DNA of 36,408 nt from Silene noctiflora. Lineage: Eukaryota > Streptophyta > Magnoliopsida > Caryophyllales > Caryophyllaceae. Each line of letters begins with the position of its first letter. Position 1 is the stretch's first letter. Below the pieces are notes generated by a model. It was not told where the DNA came from. It did no database searches and saw nothing but the letters and a program-made list of their open reading frames with translations. Of this stretch, positions 20,263 through 30,796 are shown piece after piece. Made by a program: the position numbers and the translations under genes. The stretch lies in NCBI GenBank assembly GCA_009801015.1, contig VHZZ01002711.1, positions 9,457-45,864 of the forward strand, written 5' to 3'.

Positions 20263-21455
20263 TGTAACACCCCCATTTAAGGAGAAGCCTTATCAAGACA
20301 TTTCCGATTAAATAAGAGTGTCACCATCTAAGTTTCTTGAGGCAAATGAGTATCGAATAAACTTCCAAGTATTTTATTAAGTAAAGATAAAACTCGTCTA
20401 GCGATTACAACTCAGGTCATAAAAATATTCCGACCCAAACTTTAAAATAAAACTATTCGAGTAGACCAACTAGGTGAGACCAACTAGACAAAATAACTCG
20501 TCGCCCCTCCCAGCATCCATGCATAGCCATAGCACATATAGCTCAACCATCTAGACCTGCTCCCCATTCAAGTGGAAATCATTGAATGGATCGACACAGG
20601 CCACCTCGGAAATTGGTGACAATTAACAAATACAACACGGTCAGCTTATGCTAGATATAGTAAGCATGTGAATAAATAACTTAACAAATACATGAGTTAC
20701 GACAGAAATGGAAATAGCCTACAAATGAACGGTCGCAGCCTTTCGTGCTCACACACACGGACAACATCTCAACAAACGCCATTTCACCTCACAATTCACT
20801 CATGGCACCGCAGCGCCGTCTGCTAGACCACGTCGCTTCGACTTTTAAGTGCCAAGCTGACTAATTCATCAGGTCCACAACCGTCATACAATTATCAAAA
20901 TACGATATAAACATCAATTTAACAAAAATCCCCAAATTAGTATAAATATTCAAATTAGGGTTTGAGGCAAACTTCATAAAATTGCATAAAAATTGTATCA
21001 AAACGACATAGAGATGACTAGGATTAAACTTATAATGACGGGAATGAAAAATGATTGAGACAACGAGTCGAAAAAGCGCGGCCTAGCTCTTCTTGTTTGA
21101 CCGTCCGTCGTACTCCCTTCTCCTCTTTTTTTTTTTCTTTTTTTGTTTTGTGTTAAAAATGAGTAAAAAGGGTTTGGTTGAGTGATAAGTTTAGTTTATA
21201 TATCCTGACTCAACTTAAGTGATTCCCGACTTAGCTTAAACTTGATCAAGCAAGCCCATTATTTTCCCTATCAATTTCTTTTAGACGAATTGCGCCGGTC
21301 TTACACAATCCTGACTCAACCTAACGCGTATAATAAATTATATACATAATTATAATATATGTATAAAATATAATTTATAAAATAAGTGAAGGACAAATAT
21401 AATAAAACGTTATTTAAAATATTTTTTAACTCATAATAAAATACGGAGTATTACA
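20263..21455 (-). repeat. Element C 5' LTR (1193 bp, internal deletion)
   Basis: It is homologous to the 3' LTR but lacks about 600 bp. The junction at about 20879-20883 reads CCACAACCGTCATAC, joining points that both carry AACCG in the full-length LTR (15348-15352 and 15955-15959). The missing block includes no recognised promoter motif; the TATA region (about 21187) is kept. Confidence 0.92.
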
Positions 21456-22139
21456 ATTATTCAATTTTTCTTTTAGTTTATAAATTACTTGTTCATCTTT
21501 TATACTTTCAAATATGTTTCCTTCCATTGTTATTTTTGTTATTCTTGTTAGTATGAGTAACTAATCTTTTAATCTAGGGTAAAAAGGGGATTTAGGTTGT
21601 AAGAAGGGGGTTTACCTTAATGAATTAATTGTTAAATTGTTTTTAGTTGTTGTTCAAATGTTGTCCTGAATCTAGTCGATTTGTTTTGGCCATAATTAGT
21701 TAGCTAGTCTTGCGAATTAGTATTATTGCCGACCGGATTAAGACTAATAAAGGCTAAAAAATTGAATAGACTGACTTAATTATAGCGACTACATGTTAAG
21801 TTTAGATCTAAAGGGCATATTTGAGTCCACCGATCATATGACCTAAACCAACATAACTGCTTAATCAATTAGCTAAATCACATTCCTAGATACCTGACCT
21901 AGTGAACCTGATCTCTAGACTCTTTTAATATATTTGAATCCATCTTTATTTACATTGCAATTAGTTGTAGTTAAACAAATCAAACTTTCAAAAAATTGTT
22001 ACCTTAAGACGGAATTATTTAATAACAAACTAGATTATTACCGCCTCCCTGTGGATACGATACCGTACTTACTGCTAGCTATTTGTTAATGGTATCTTAG
22101 GATTACTATGATTAAGGTGATACGACTTTAGACTTGTCA

Positions 22140-22656
22140 CCAGCTATTGGTGCTGGTGTTGCAATGCCGTAATCGGGTTGAGGTGAAGTTGGAGTCAGGA
22201 TTGGAGGAGGAGGTGTGACGTGTGCATGTTCCATTCATTGGCATTGTATTTATACTGTATCGTGAGCATTCAAATTATTGAGACTGAATGGTGTTGGTTA
22301 TGTGTCCAATTTTCACCTCCTTTAACTGTGGTGGCCTGTGATGATCCATATAATATTTTCGGTCATATGGGGGGAGAATTTAGATTGCAGGTTTTGGATT
22401 TGGTGATAATCGGGGATATGGGCCGAGCTATTGACATTCAGAGTCTAGTTGATCAGTCATACTATAGTTGATACAAACTTTATTAGAGTTGTTTGTTGTA
22501 GTTTGAGACTTTGTTAATTGTATAATTCATTTTGTATTAATCACAAAACCTTGGACTTTAATAAATGTTTCTTGATTGGAGCTTTGATGCAGTACCTGGG
22601 GAAACCGAGCTGGTAGCATCCTTACTTGCTTTAGCTGGGTAAGTGAGGGCGTTACA
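22140..22656 (+). repeat. Element A 3' LTR, second part
   Basis: It resumes with the CCAGC target duplication of LTR B and matches 5755-6262 of the 5' LTR, ending GAGGGCGTTACA. An 83-codon open frame (22220-22471) has a shorter homologue at 5829-6014 but no recognisable domain; I treat both as LTR sequence. Confidence 0.87.
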
Positions 22657-23528
22657 ATAAACATATAATATCTTTTAAACGATATCATATCTTGTAATCT
22701 CTATATATATGCAATACATCGTATGACCCTATTCACGGGATTACACATTAACAGTATTTACTAAATTATCCACTTTCAAATTTAATTTTCATTTTACCCA
22801 TTTATGAATTTTAGAAACGTAATCAATCTTCACGATGACTATTTTGGGAAATAACTTTGGCAAAATGGCACTTTGGTATAAATATCGACACAGTCAACAT
22901 TAATTAATGTTAAAAATGACCTGCTAAAAGAGAAACAGGTGAAGAGAAATGACTCCTTTTTGTAAGTGGGCCGGGTTAGTGTGGATCAATGCCACTCGCG
23001 CCGCACGCATTCGCGCGTTGAAGTTAAGGCGGCGACACATCTGAAAGGTATTAGACCTCTATTTAGACTCCTCTAATTAGTTACTAAATTACATATTAAT
23101 TTAGTTAAAGATGATCCAATTACATGCAAGCAAATATAATGATATAAAAATAAATAAAAAGGAAGAAATATCCTTATAATGCTATATTTAGCTATAAGAA
23201 AACTACAATAGTTGTCTTATGGAATTTCTACAAGCTTTTGGATGATCCTCATTCCTTAGGCCACAAAGTAGAAGGCCTCCTAAAGGTAGCACCCAAGACT
23301 TTACCCAAATACTACTATTATTATTAACTAGATAATATTAGTAGTAACCTTGAATATTATTACAAATTATCATTACTATAATAATATTTGTTGAATATTA
23401 TAATTTGTGAGTTTATGAGATAATTTTTTTTTTTAAAATTTTCATCATCAAATGACTTGCATGGTGGTGGTATTTATAGGTGAGAAAATGAGAAGAAATG
23501 AGGAACATTTTCATGATGTTAGGCCATT
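22657..23528. other. Unassigned AT-rich flank between elements
   Basis: No gene or recognised repeat. It has a GC-rich patch at about 22990-23035 (CGCGCCGCACGC) and many ATT/AAT runs. A TATA-like TATTTATAGG at about 23471 lies 60 bp before the Tat LTR and has no evident gene downstream. Confidence 0.5.
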
Positions 23529-24478
23529 TGTTGATACCCGTATCTATCGATACAGTCGTTTATAGAAATTCCGTCAAACACTCGATGATGATAGGACAAC
23601 ATGTACTTCAAAGTTGGTCATATCGTTATTTGAGTTCGTTTTACGATGTAAAAGGGACGTTGTCGATGAAACATTTTATTAATGATATGTTTAAATGTTT
23701 TATTCGTTTGTTTTAATTTAAATGAAATTTAAATTAATTCATCTGAAATTCATTTTATTTATTTAATTTGAATTTCCTTTATTTATAATATTTATTTTAT
23801 TGAAAATAAAATATTTATTTTATTCAATTTAGAAATTTCATTTGAAAAATCGAATTTCGAAAGTTTTAAAAAACGAGTTGAAAACTCGATTGTGTGGGCG
23901 TTTTAAAGCTCGATTTTAACTCTTTTTTTAAACCCGTCTTCTTTGTAAATTGGCATGAAATTCGAGTAATCCAAACCAATTACCCATCCAACCCTTTAAC
24001 CCATGCTCGAACCCCCATAAACCCAACCCAATCTCACCTCAAACAAGCCCCAACCTGAAACACCCCCAGCCCGTGTTCAGCACCTCCTCAAACCCGTCCC
24101 TTTCGATCAACACAAACACCATCCAAGCCTCCCCTACCTAGCCCATATGAACCCCCTCTTATCCATCCCACGTAAACACCATTTACTAGTCCCTGAATAA
24201 CCACCCAAACCCGTCCAATCCCTCACTCAAAACAGCCCACCCAAGCTCGCATAAACAACCGTGTTTACACTCTGTTTTGGCAGCGGGTTTTCGAGCCCAA
24301 TTCAAGCTCAAATCCTCCATTCTAAGCTTCTCCACTTACCTGCATTAACCATACTACCTTCTTCCTTAGGAAAACTAAGAAAAACCCAACTCAATCCTCC
24401 AAAACCCGAGTTCAAACTACACACAAACACAAACAGTCCAGAAAAACCGAATCCTTGAGCAAACCCTATTTCTATCCA

Positions 24479-24486
24479 TATAAATA
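24479..24486 (+). promoter_or_regulatory. TATA box of Tat 5' LTR
   Basis: TATAAATA followed by CCTATATA; it matches the context of the TATA box at 7036. Confidence 0.72.
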
Positions 24487-25210
24487 CCTATATACTTCGA
24501 CCATTGACAACCCTTAGCACCCATTAGAACCCATACATATCATTCACAGCATACACATCCAAAACCTAGAAAAAAACCCTGAGGAGAAGCCTAGACAGAC
24601 GCACGATGGATGGCCTATATTTTTGTTTGGATTTTTTTCTGTAGGATATATTATTCTACGGTCAACTGTGTATTGCTTATAACATGTTTTAATTGTTTTA
24701 ATCGCTAATTTAATTCGTTCTTGTTTGAATTAGAATAATTTGAGCGCGATATGATTAGATCTATAATTAGGCCTGTTTTAATATGTTAAATTTTGAATCT
24801 TTAATTATTTAATCATGTTATTTTATTTGTTTAACATGTTTTATTTAATTAGTATGTTTTAGTCAATTAACTGGCATGTTTAGTCTAGTTATGAAATAAG
24901 TAGATAAAATATCGAATTATTTGCTAATTTTGTCATATGTCACGGTTTTAGGGTCCTATTAATGTGTTTAATTTGAATCATATGATTTGTTTCACATGTT
25001 TGTTTAATTAATTAGATTTATTAATTAAAATTGTATGAAATCGCGTAAATTAGAATTGTTTGCGTTGATCTATTTCGACATGTATGCCGTGTGTATGAAC
25101 CGTGTGTCACATGTTTATTAGACTATATTTGTTCTAATTTGATGTATGTTTAATTTGTCTCGCATGTTAGAATTGCATGTTTGGCTTTATTTGTTTTAAT
25201 TAAGAATTAA

Positions 25211-25347
25211 TTGAAACCTCTTAGCATGTTTAATCAATTTTCATGATTTACTTGATAAGTTTATTTATGAGATGGTTTNTTGAAACCTCTTAGCATGTTT
25301 AATCAATTTTCATGATTTACTTGATAAGTTTATTTATGAGATGGTTT
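25211..25347 (+). repeat. Exact 68-bp duplication separated by N, probable assembly artefact
   Basis: The 68 bases at 25211-25278 and 25280-25347 are identical, and a single N sits between them at 25279. Identity without any mismatch in an otherwise decayed element, together with an N exactly at the joint, points to two overlapping contig ends joined without collapse. Confidence 0.9.
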
Positions 25348-26089
25348 AATATGTCATGATATGATTTAGGGGCTGTTTTAGATATTAATTTAGCCTTTCC
25401 TATTTGTGTTAAGCATGTTTAACTATTTATGAAATAACTAGTTTAACTATATGCTTAATTGCTTACCGCATGCTTTGAATTATCTCATGTCACTTGAATG
25501 AAACCCGACTTGACATAGATTAGGCCAAGTATGACCCACGTGAGATCGTGAGGCATCGAGAATCGTGTCCTAAGGGCACGGTTTTCCGTCTTACTTGTTC
25601 GTCCCTTTGTTTGCAATTTTGTATGTTTAATTGTTATTTGCTTTATTACAATTATTGCAATGAACTAACAATTAATGCAGCGCGGTTAGAGTAAGAATTC
25701 TCTAATCCTTCTATTGATGTTCTATTTATGCTTAGAATAGTTAAATGAACATTCACATGCTAAAATAACTTGACAAGTTAAATGTATATTAAATTGACAT
25801 AGAATGACATTCACATGTTAGGGTTTAAAAGAACGATTGCATATTCATATGTGATACATAGACAAATAGCCATTGTTTTGCTTAGTAGAGACCGTTCTTG
25901 CAACCGGCGGGATTTGGTGTTAATTAATGAAATTAATCAAACTTCATAACACGTAATCTCACAAGGATCTAAATATCTGTAATTTGGTTTCTAAATTTCA
26001 CCTAAAATTTATTGGAGACTCTTTTCAATAGGTAAAATGTTTTTATGAAATAAAGGCATTCCCGTGGGCGATTTCCCTCATCCACAATT

Positions 26090-26107
26090 TGGCGACTCTC
26101 CTGGGGA
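26090..26107 (+). promoter_or_regulatory. Tat element primer-binding site
   Basis: TGGCGACTCTCCTGGGGA lies four bases after the LTR end. TGGCGACTC-type sites are typical of Tat/Ogre-group elements and different from the Met-type sites of elements A and C. Confidence 0.88.
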
Positions 26108-27308
26108 CATTGAAACTTGAAAAGTAAAGTAATGGCTATTAGGATTTTCTATCACATGATTTTTATTATATTGATCATGCATAAACCCATTTGAGACTTT
26201 CAAATTCGAACCATTCCTCCTCTTGGGTCGATTTCAAGACAGGGGAATGGCGTTCACTATGCCCGATTTAAGTATCAGGTGGTTCCACCGAGGTTAGCAA
26301 CGTCATCTCACCATTTGTTACAGACTATGGTGGGTAGCCAGGTACCTAACAATGTGGGATCATTGGCATAGACCCATTTTTAGAAGACCGACCGAGACTT
26401 AGAAGAGTCTAGGCTCATGCATTGCATCCCTAAAATGTGAATGACTAAGTGCTATGTGATTTTGGCGTCGTTTTCAAAATCAAAGCTTTTTTCCGTCTTT
26501 TTTTCGAAAAAACCCGTCCACCCCCTTCCTTTTCGAAACTTTTAGGCCCAATGTTTTCGAACCTTCAAACCACACTTCAATCCCAAACTTTTGAGCTTAC
26601 TTCTTTTGAAAAAAAACCTTTTTCAACCTGAAATGCTGCCCCTTTAGGATTAAACAATCCCAAACCTTTTCAAACTTATCTCTTTTGAAAAACGAACCTT
26701 TTCCAAGTCGAAGTGCTGCTGAATTAGGATTGGAAATTTTGACCAAACTTAGCCTTTAATAAGTCGGCATGTTGCCCGTTTAAAAGCTCAATTTAATTTA
26801 ATCTTTTTCAATTTCAAATTCCAATCAACCACGTTCCAAACCTAACCCAACCCTAGAATAGAGTTTGAGTCATTTGGATCGAGTCTAGCCTAGTTAGGCT
26901 CATGTTGGTCTATGTTAACCATGTTGGTCTTGTCAAAGGTTCAAATGAACCTTTTGTCTAGAAAAACACAACCCTAGTGGGTTACCCATGCCACCTCTTG
27001 GGTCCAAGTCAAGTACGTCGACCATTTGATCAAATTCAAAACCACAAGTGCCCTATTTAGAACACTATGGGGCATCCTTTTAGCCTTTGAGCCATGTCTG
27101 GTTCAATCACGGTTTAGTCACACCAAGTTAGTGTCAAGTCTAGGTCAAGAGTCAGTTGAGTCAGTTCATAGTCCTAGTTAGGTCTAAGATCCCTCTCCCA
27201 CCCGTGTGACCCCTTTCAAATGAGCCACTTAGCTCATTTCCTGGGTCTAGGTCTGTCTTTGAGTTAAGTTTGAGTCAAAGGTCGAGTCTGTGAGTCGAGT
27301 CCTTATTT
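26108..27308 (+). other. Tat element leader (non-coding)
   Basis: About 1.2 kb between PBS and gag with no domain. It includes a tandem duplication (26582-26736) and a stretch rich in GAGTC/AAGTC words (about 27120-27300). An open frame at 26449-26631 is low-complexity and unlikely to be coding. Confidence 0.65.
26582..26736 (+). repeat. Two diverged tandem copies of about 77 bp
   Basis: Copies at 26582-26658 and 26659-26736 share the order CCCAAAC, CTTCTTTTGAAAAA/CTCTTTTGAAAAA, ACCTTTTTC/ACCTTTTCC, GAAATGCTGC/GAAGTGCTGC and TTAGGATT. Confidence 0.75.
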
Positions 27309-28220
27309 GTGCAGGGGTTTGATTCGGATTTTGATTTCGTTCGGGGTTTCTTTGTAGAAAGGTCGGTCCAGACTAGGGAAATGACAACTGAAGCACTTGT
27401 GACTAAGATGAGTGAGACTTTGGAACATCTTATGGCTCGGTTCACTGCAATTGAGACTAAGATTGGTGGGGAGGTCTATGTAACCACTACCCCAGAAATT
27501 TTTGAGTTTGAACGGCGATTCAAGCTCGTTGAAGGACCAACTGAAGCTCTCTCAAAGAGAGAGTATCCACTATGAAAATGCTAGGGCCTATGCCCCAGTT
27601 CAAGATGAGCTTCCCAAAAACTTTGTGCTCACAGACATACCTAAATTTAAGGGAACTAAAAACCCTCTGCAACAATTAGGTCCTACAAAGAGCACCTTGG
27701 TTTGAAGAGTGTGCCTGCAAGCATGTTAACTTCCATCTTTGCTTAGTCTTCGGAGGAACATCCAAGGGCATGGTTCTATAACTTAGATATGAAGAACTAC
27801 CCTACATTCGAAGATCTAACTACTGAATTCTGTAGGCATTATGCTGACAATGCCTAGATCCAAACAACCATGAGAACTCTCGAGCTTATGACCTAAAAAG
27901 ATAAAGAGGGCTTTACTGATTTCTTGGCCCGTTGGCTCGCTGAAAGTGTGATGTTGACCAAAAAGCCCGACGAATTCGATATGGTCGACAAGTTCGTGAA
28001 GAACCTTCAACCTGCCTACCATAATGAGTTGAAATATAAAAACTTTAGCACATTCAAAGATCTAACCCGAATCGGGAGGAAAATCGAAGATGACCTCCGT
28101 GTTATGGAAGCTGCTATGGCCTCTTCCTCTAAATCAATGGCACCTGCAAGTGCCAATCACATTCAAGCTATTGACTTCTTGGGAGGAACTTTCAAAAAGC
28201 CACAATGTTATAGTCCATGA
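27309..28220 (+). pseudogene. Tat gag (matrix/capsid), broken
   Basis: This is the structural Gag protein, which forms the particle. The start region (frame of 27309-27575) holds a short coiled-coil-like stretch MSETLEHLMARF. The frame then changes: the next Gag segment, NFVLTDIPKFKGTKNP, is in the frame of 27502-27705. From about 27770 onward the first frame resumes with the conserved capsid core (WFYNLDMKNYPTFEDL, then FTDFLARW and MVDKFVKNLQPAYHNELKY), interrupted by TAG and TAA codons around 27857 and 27895. From about 27770 to 29978 essentially one frame is used, broken only by nonsense codons. The end of this block at 28220 is such a stop. Not functional. Confidence 0.85.
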
Positions 28221-29123
28221 GTGTTCACTGACATAGGATGTACCTATACATATGCCCTAGAAAGACTTATGGCCCAAGGAAAACTGAATCCCATAGGCCC
28301 AACTCCTGAACCACCTTTGGAACAACGGGCCAAATGGTATAAGTCGGATGCATATTGTGCCTACCATTGAGGAAAGGGGCATGACACAGAAAAATGCTAC
28401 CGTCTCAAACATGAAATCCAAGATATGATTGAGAATGGAACACTCCCGATCCCTATTGCGAAGCCCGATAATGTTACTAACCCATTCGGGAATCATGCAA
28501 ATGGGATATTTGTCGAAGACAATGTTGATATGACTCATCTGATTTAACCCATTTGTCGCTTAAACGGTTTTTATGTGGGTGAAATGTTCGTTGATTGCTC
28601 CAGGTATCTCCCGAGTTTAGAGAACAAAGTTAAAATGGGGAATTTCGCTATTAACTGTATCCCTTACATTCTTAGGAGTGCCAATAAAGTCAATGGTATT
28701 TGGGCTGATGATGAAGACGATGTATACCTTGAAAAGGGTGCGGTTGTCCCAATTACTAAAGACTTCGTCTTCAAGTTAAGGAAAGAAGCTCTCGAGTCCA
28801 ATCACTTGACACGGTCGGGCTGTCCATTTCGAGTTGAGAAGGCTATCCATGGGTCGACCTCAAAAAATAAAGAACCAACCTTAATCGAGTCCCTTAACGA
28901 GGGGAAAGCCCAAGAGGCTCCACTTATTAAGCAGTTACAAAAGATTAAGGTCGACATCTCTATTTGGGAGCTCATTCTAAGCTCATTCAAACATCGACAA
29001 GCCTTATTGTAAGCTCTAATGAGTATAACCGTATCCTTAGATGCTACTCCAAGTGATATGGTCACTTATGTTACTCAAAACTAACCACGGCTTACTAATG
29101 CCGTAACTTTTTCTGATGAAGAT
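28221..29123 (+). pseudogene. Tat gag C-terminus with zinc-knuckle remnant and linker to protease
   Basis: The frame continues from gag. A zinc-knuckle-like motif with CAYH and GKGHDTEKC (28357-28401) matches the Tat Gag layout, but a TGA (28372-28374) sits inside it. Further stops occur near 28544, at 29010 and near 29083. The longest intact piece (28575-29012, 145 codons) covers the variable linker before the protease, including the conserved-looking LRKEALESNHLTRSGCPF. No catalytic role is expected here. Confidence 0.78.
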
Positions 29124-29978
29124 TTGCCTCTAATAGGGCCCAAACATGGGTTGGCCATGTACATTGCCATAACATGTCTCCACAAACACGTCCCTATGAC
29201 CATTGTCGGCGACGGGCCAGCAATCAATGTCTTACCATTAAGGACAGCTCATGTTTTGGGCCTTGATAAAAAAGATTTCATCCCAACCACTCAAACGGTT
29301 CGAGCTTTCGATGGAACGATTCGTAGGGTGGCCGGGATTGTCGATTTGGAAATTCGAACAGGGCTCATCGAAAGAAAGATCAATTTCCAGGTCATTGATG
29401 TGGCCTCATCCTTCAATCTACTATTAGGAAGGCCATGGATCCATGGAATAATAACCGTGTCTTCCAGCTTACATCGAAAAATCAAGATTCCCCTCAAAGG
29501 GGAGACCATCACCATCGATGAAACACCAATCGTAGTAACGGGAGGAGACTTAACCTCAGAAGTGACTCTTGATACTACTAATGATACTTGTGGATTCAAG
29601 CTAATAAGCATGATCGAGACCTCTCCCGAGCTAGGGAACATGGACTTATATATGGGGAGTCATGTCTGTGAGACAATCCTCAAGACTGGAAAATACTTTG
29701 GCTTCCCTTTGTACCCTCGGAAAGAGGATACCTTCGTGCTAAAGCCAGCTGTCCCAAAAGGAACGACGTCCGGGTTGGGATATAAGCCTACCAATGAAGA
29801 CTTCTTGAAAAAGAAGAAAAAGCCGGTTACAGACCGGGAAATCGAAATGAACCCATATCCATTGACACTAAATGGATATTTCGTGAAAGCCGGGGAAACG
29901 GGAATTTGTGTGGACTTTCCCGAACCTATTTTTGACAAGAAGAATAAGAAAATGGTTCGCGGAATTGAAATATTCTAG
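29124..29978 (+). pseudogene. Tat aspartic protease region, catalytic aspartate lost
   Basis: The retroviral-type aspartic protease would cut the Gag-Pol polyprotein. The block GDGPAINVLPLRTAHVLGL (29208 onward) corresponds to the active-site loop, normally DNGSA or DTGA followed by the same LNVLPL context; here the aspartate position is glycine. FNLLLGRPWIHG (about 29414-29450) is the conserved second core. The 284-codon stretch is open, but it is out of frame with the next block and inactive in its key residue. The C-terminal third (GLGYKP, then PYPLTLNGYF) is the usual Tat spacer. Confidence 0.83.
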
Positions 29979-30010
29979 GATTGTTACTATAGTCCTGATG
30001 ATTACTAACT

Positions 30011-30733
30011 GTGATGCCAGAAAAATCCCAACCTACCCCAGTCGAAGACGGGAAAACAATGGGACTCCTCTTTGGTGAAGAGAGAACTACCACGGAACCA
30101 TACGAAGATTTGGTTAGTATGATCCTTCGAAGCGATAAATTTGATCCATCTACCCTCATCACAGATATAAATCCTAAGGGGACTATCTTGGGATGGAGGA
30201 AAACCGTCAGATGGACCGATAACAGAGGATTGCTCTTCAAGTTGACTACAGGAGAAGGAGAAATGTACGAGCCCGACGATGATTCTGAGTCTGATTCTGA
30301 CAAGAGTCCCAGGGTTATGTCTAAGGAGTCAAGTGTCGAAGATACCCCTGCCCCATTCTTTCCTTTTAATGTACCTTCCCCTAGTTCTGGTATTCCGGGG
30401 TCTGTCCCGAATACCGCGTCAGTTCCGCCACTGACCTCTGATCAGTTGGCCCAGATGTTAGCGCATTTTGCGCAATTTCAAATCAATAATAAGATGAACC
30501 AGTTTGCTTACGACCCGTCTCTTTTACTTTGCAATTCAATTTTTGAAAATAATTGTTTTAGTAGTGACTTTGAGAATGAGGCCGAAAATAAACAGGTTGA
30601 AGAAGAAAAGGAAGAAGAGGAGGAGGTAGAACCACCTCCACATTTAGGCAAAGGGTTGGAAGAATACGACCAAAGAAACTCTGTATTCGAAGATACAGAA
30701 ACCATCAATGTAGGAACTACCCTAGAACCCTAA
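30011..30733 (+). pseudogene. Protease-RT linker with acidic tract
   Basis: 240 open codons lie between protease and RT, in the same frame as the following RT block and separated from it only by TAA at 30731-30733. It is low-complexity and hydrophilic: a Ser/Asp-rich stretch (DDDSESDSDKS), a Pro/Ser-rich stretch (about 30350-30430) and a run of glutamates (KEEEEEVEPPPH, about 30610-30640). This is a variable linker of the Tat polyprotein. No enzymatic motif is seen. Confidence 0.7.
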
Positions 30734-30796
30734 GAGCTCAAAATAGGGACCACTCTAGATCCTATAGAGAAACAAGGGTTTATTGATCTACTAAAC

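Larger units (their letters stand above)
14720..21455 (-). mobile_element. Element C: non-autonomous Tekay-like LTR retrotransposon
   Basis: It is complete, with 5-bp target duplication ATTAT at 14715-14719 and 21456-21460. On the minus strand the order is 5' LTR (21455-20263), PBS, non-coding interior of 3.7 kb, polypurine tract, 3' LTR (16536-14720). Both LTRs begin TGTAATAC and end GGGGGTGTTACA on the minus strand. A hand count in the first roughly 275 bases of the plus-strand LTR ends gives about 14 mismatches (5%). No gag or pol domain is visible in any frame, so it depended on another element's enzymes. Confidence 0.93.
14173..22139 (+). mobile_element. Solo LTR B (possibly Athila-like), interrupted by element C
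   Basis: It starts TGATGAGTC and ends GACTTGTCA, flanked by CCAGC at 14168-14172 and 22140-22144. Removing element C and its duplicated target leaves about 1226 bp, a single LTR with no internal region, so it is a solo LTR left by recombination. It has a TATA box at 14576 and, near the 3' end, CCTCCCTGTGGATACGATAC (22044), a sequence style seen at the ends of some plant Gypsy LTRs such as Athila. Family assignment is tentative. Its U3 carries an ACTCGACCGAGT-type array. Confidence 0.85.
5527..22656 (+). mobile_element. Element A: non-autonomous Tekay-like LTR retrotransposon, nested with three insertions
   Basis: A's partial 5' LTR (5527-6262) matches its 3' LTR, which is split by a later insertion (12990-14172 and 22140-22656). 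An initiator-Met-type PBS follows the 5' LTR, and a polypurine tract precedes the 3' LTR. With the nested solo LTR removed, the interior is about 4.2 kb and holds no gag or pol domain in any frame, so the element is a large non-autonomous derivative (LARD type). PBS and PPT resemble Tekay/Del chromoviruses. LTR divergence counted by hand over about 142 aligned bases is about 20 mismatches (14%), so the element is old. The first half of the 5' LTR is missing from this window. Confidence 0.82.
23529..26086 (+). repeat. Tat element 5' LTR (about 2.56 kb)
   Basis: It starts TGTTGATACCC and ends CCACA four bases before the PBS. The TATA box is at 24479-24486. The shared AACACTCGATGAT motif links it with the solo LTR at 6534. 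It contains a suspicious 68-bp duplication with an N at its junction (25211-25347). Short open frames at 23498-23716 and 24261-24458 carry no recognisable domain. Confidence 0.85.

Noticed and set aside
22220..22471. 83-codon open frame with a homologue at 5829-6014 (shared ETxWCWxCV and VVACDDPY)
   Set aside because: Both lie at the same place in the two LTRs of element A, so similarity follows from shared origin. The 5' copy is shorter and differs after the shared part, and no domain is recognisable.
23465..23528. TATA-like TATTTATAGG upstream of the Tat LTR as a host gene promoter
   Set aside because: No coding sequence follows before the LTR begins, and AT-rich DNA yields such matches often.
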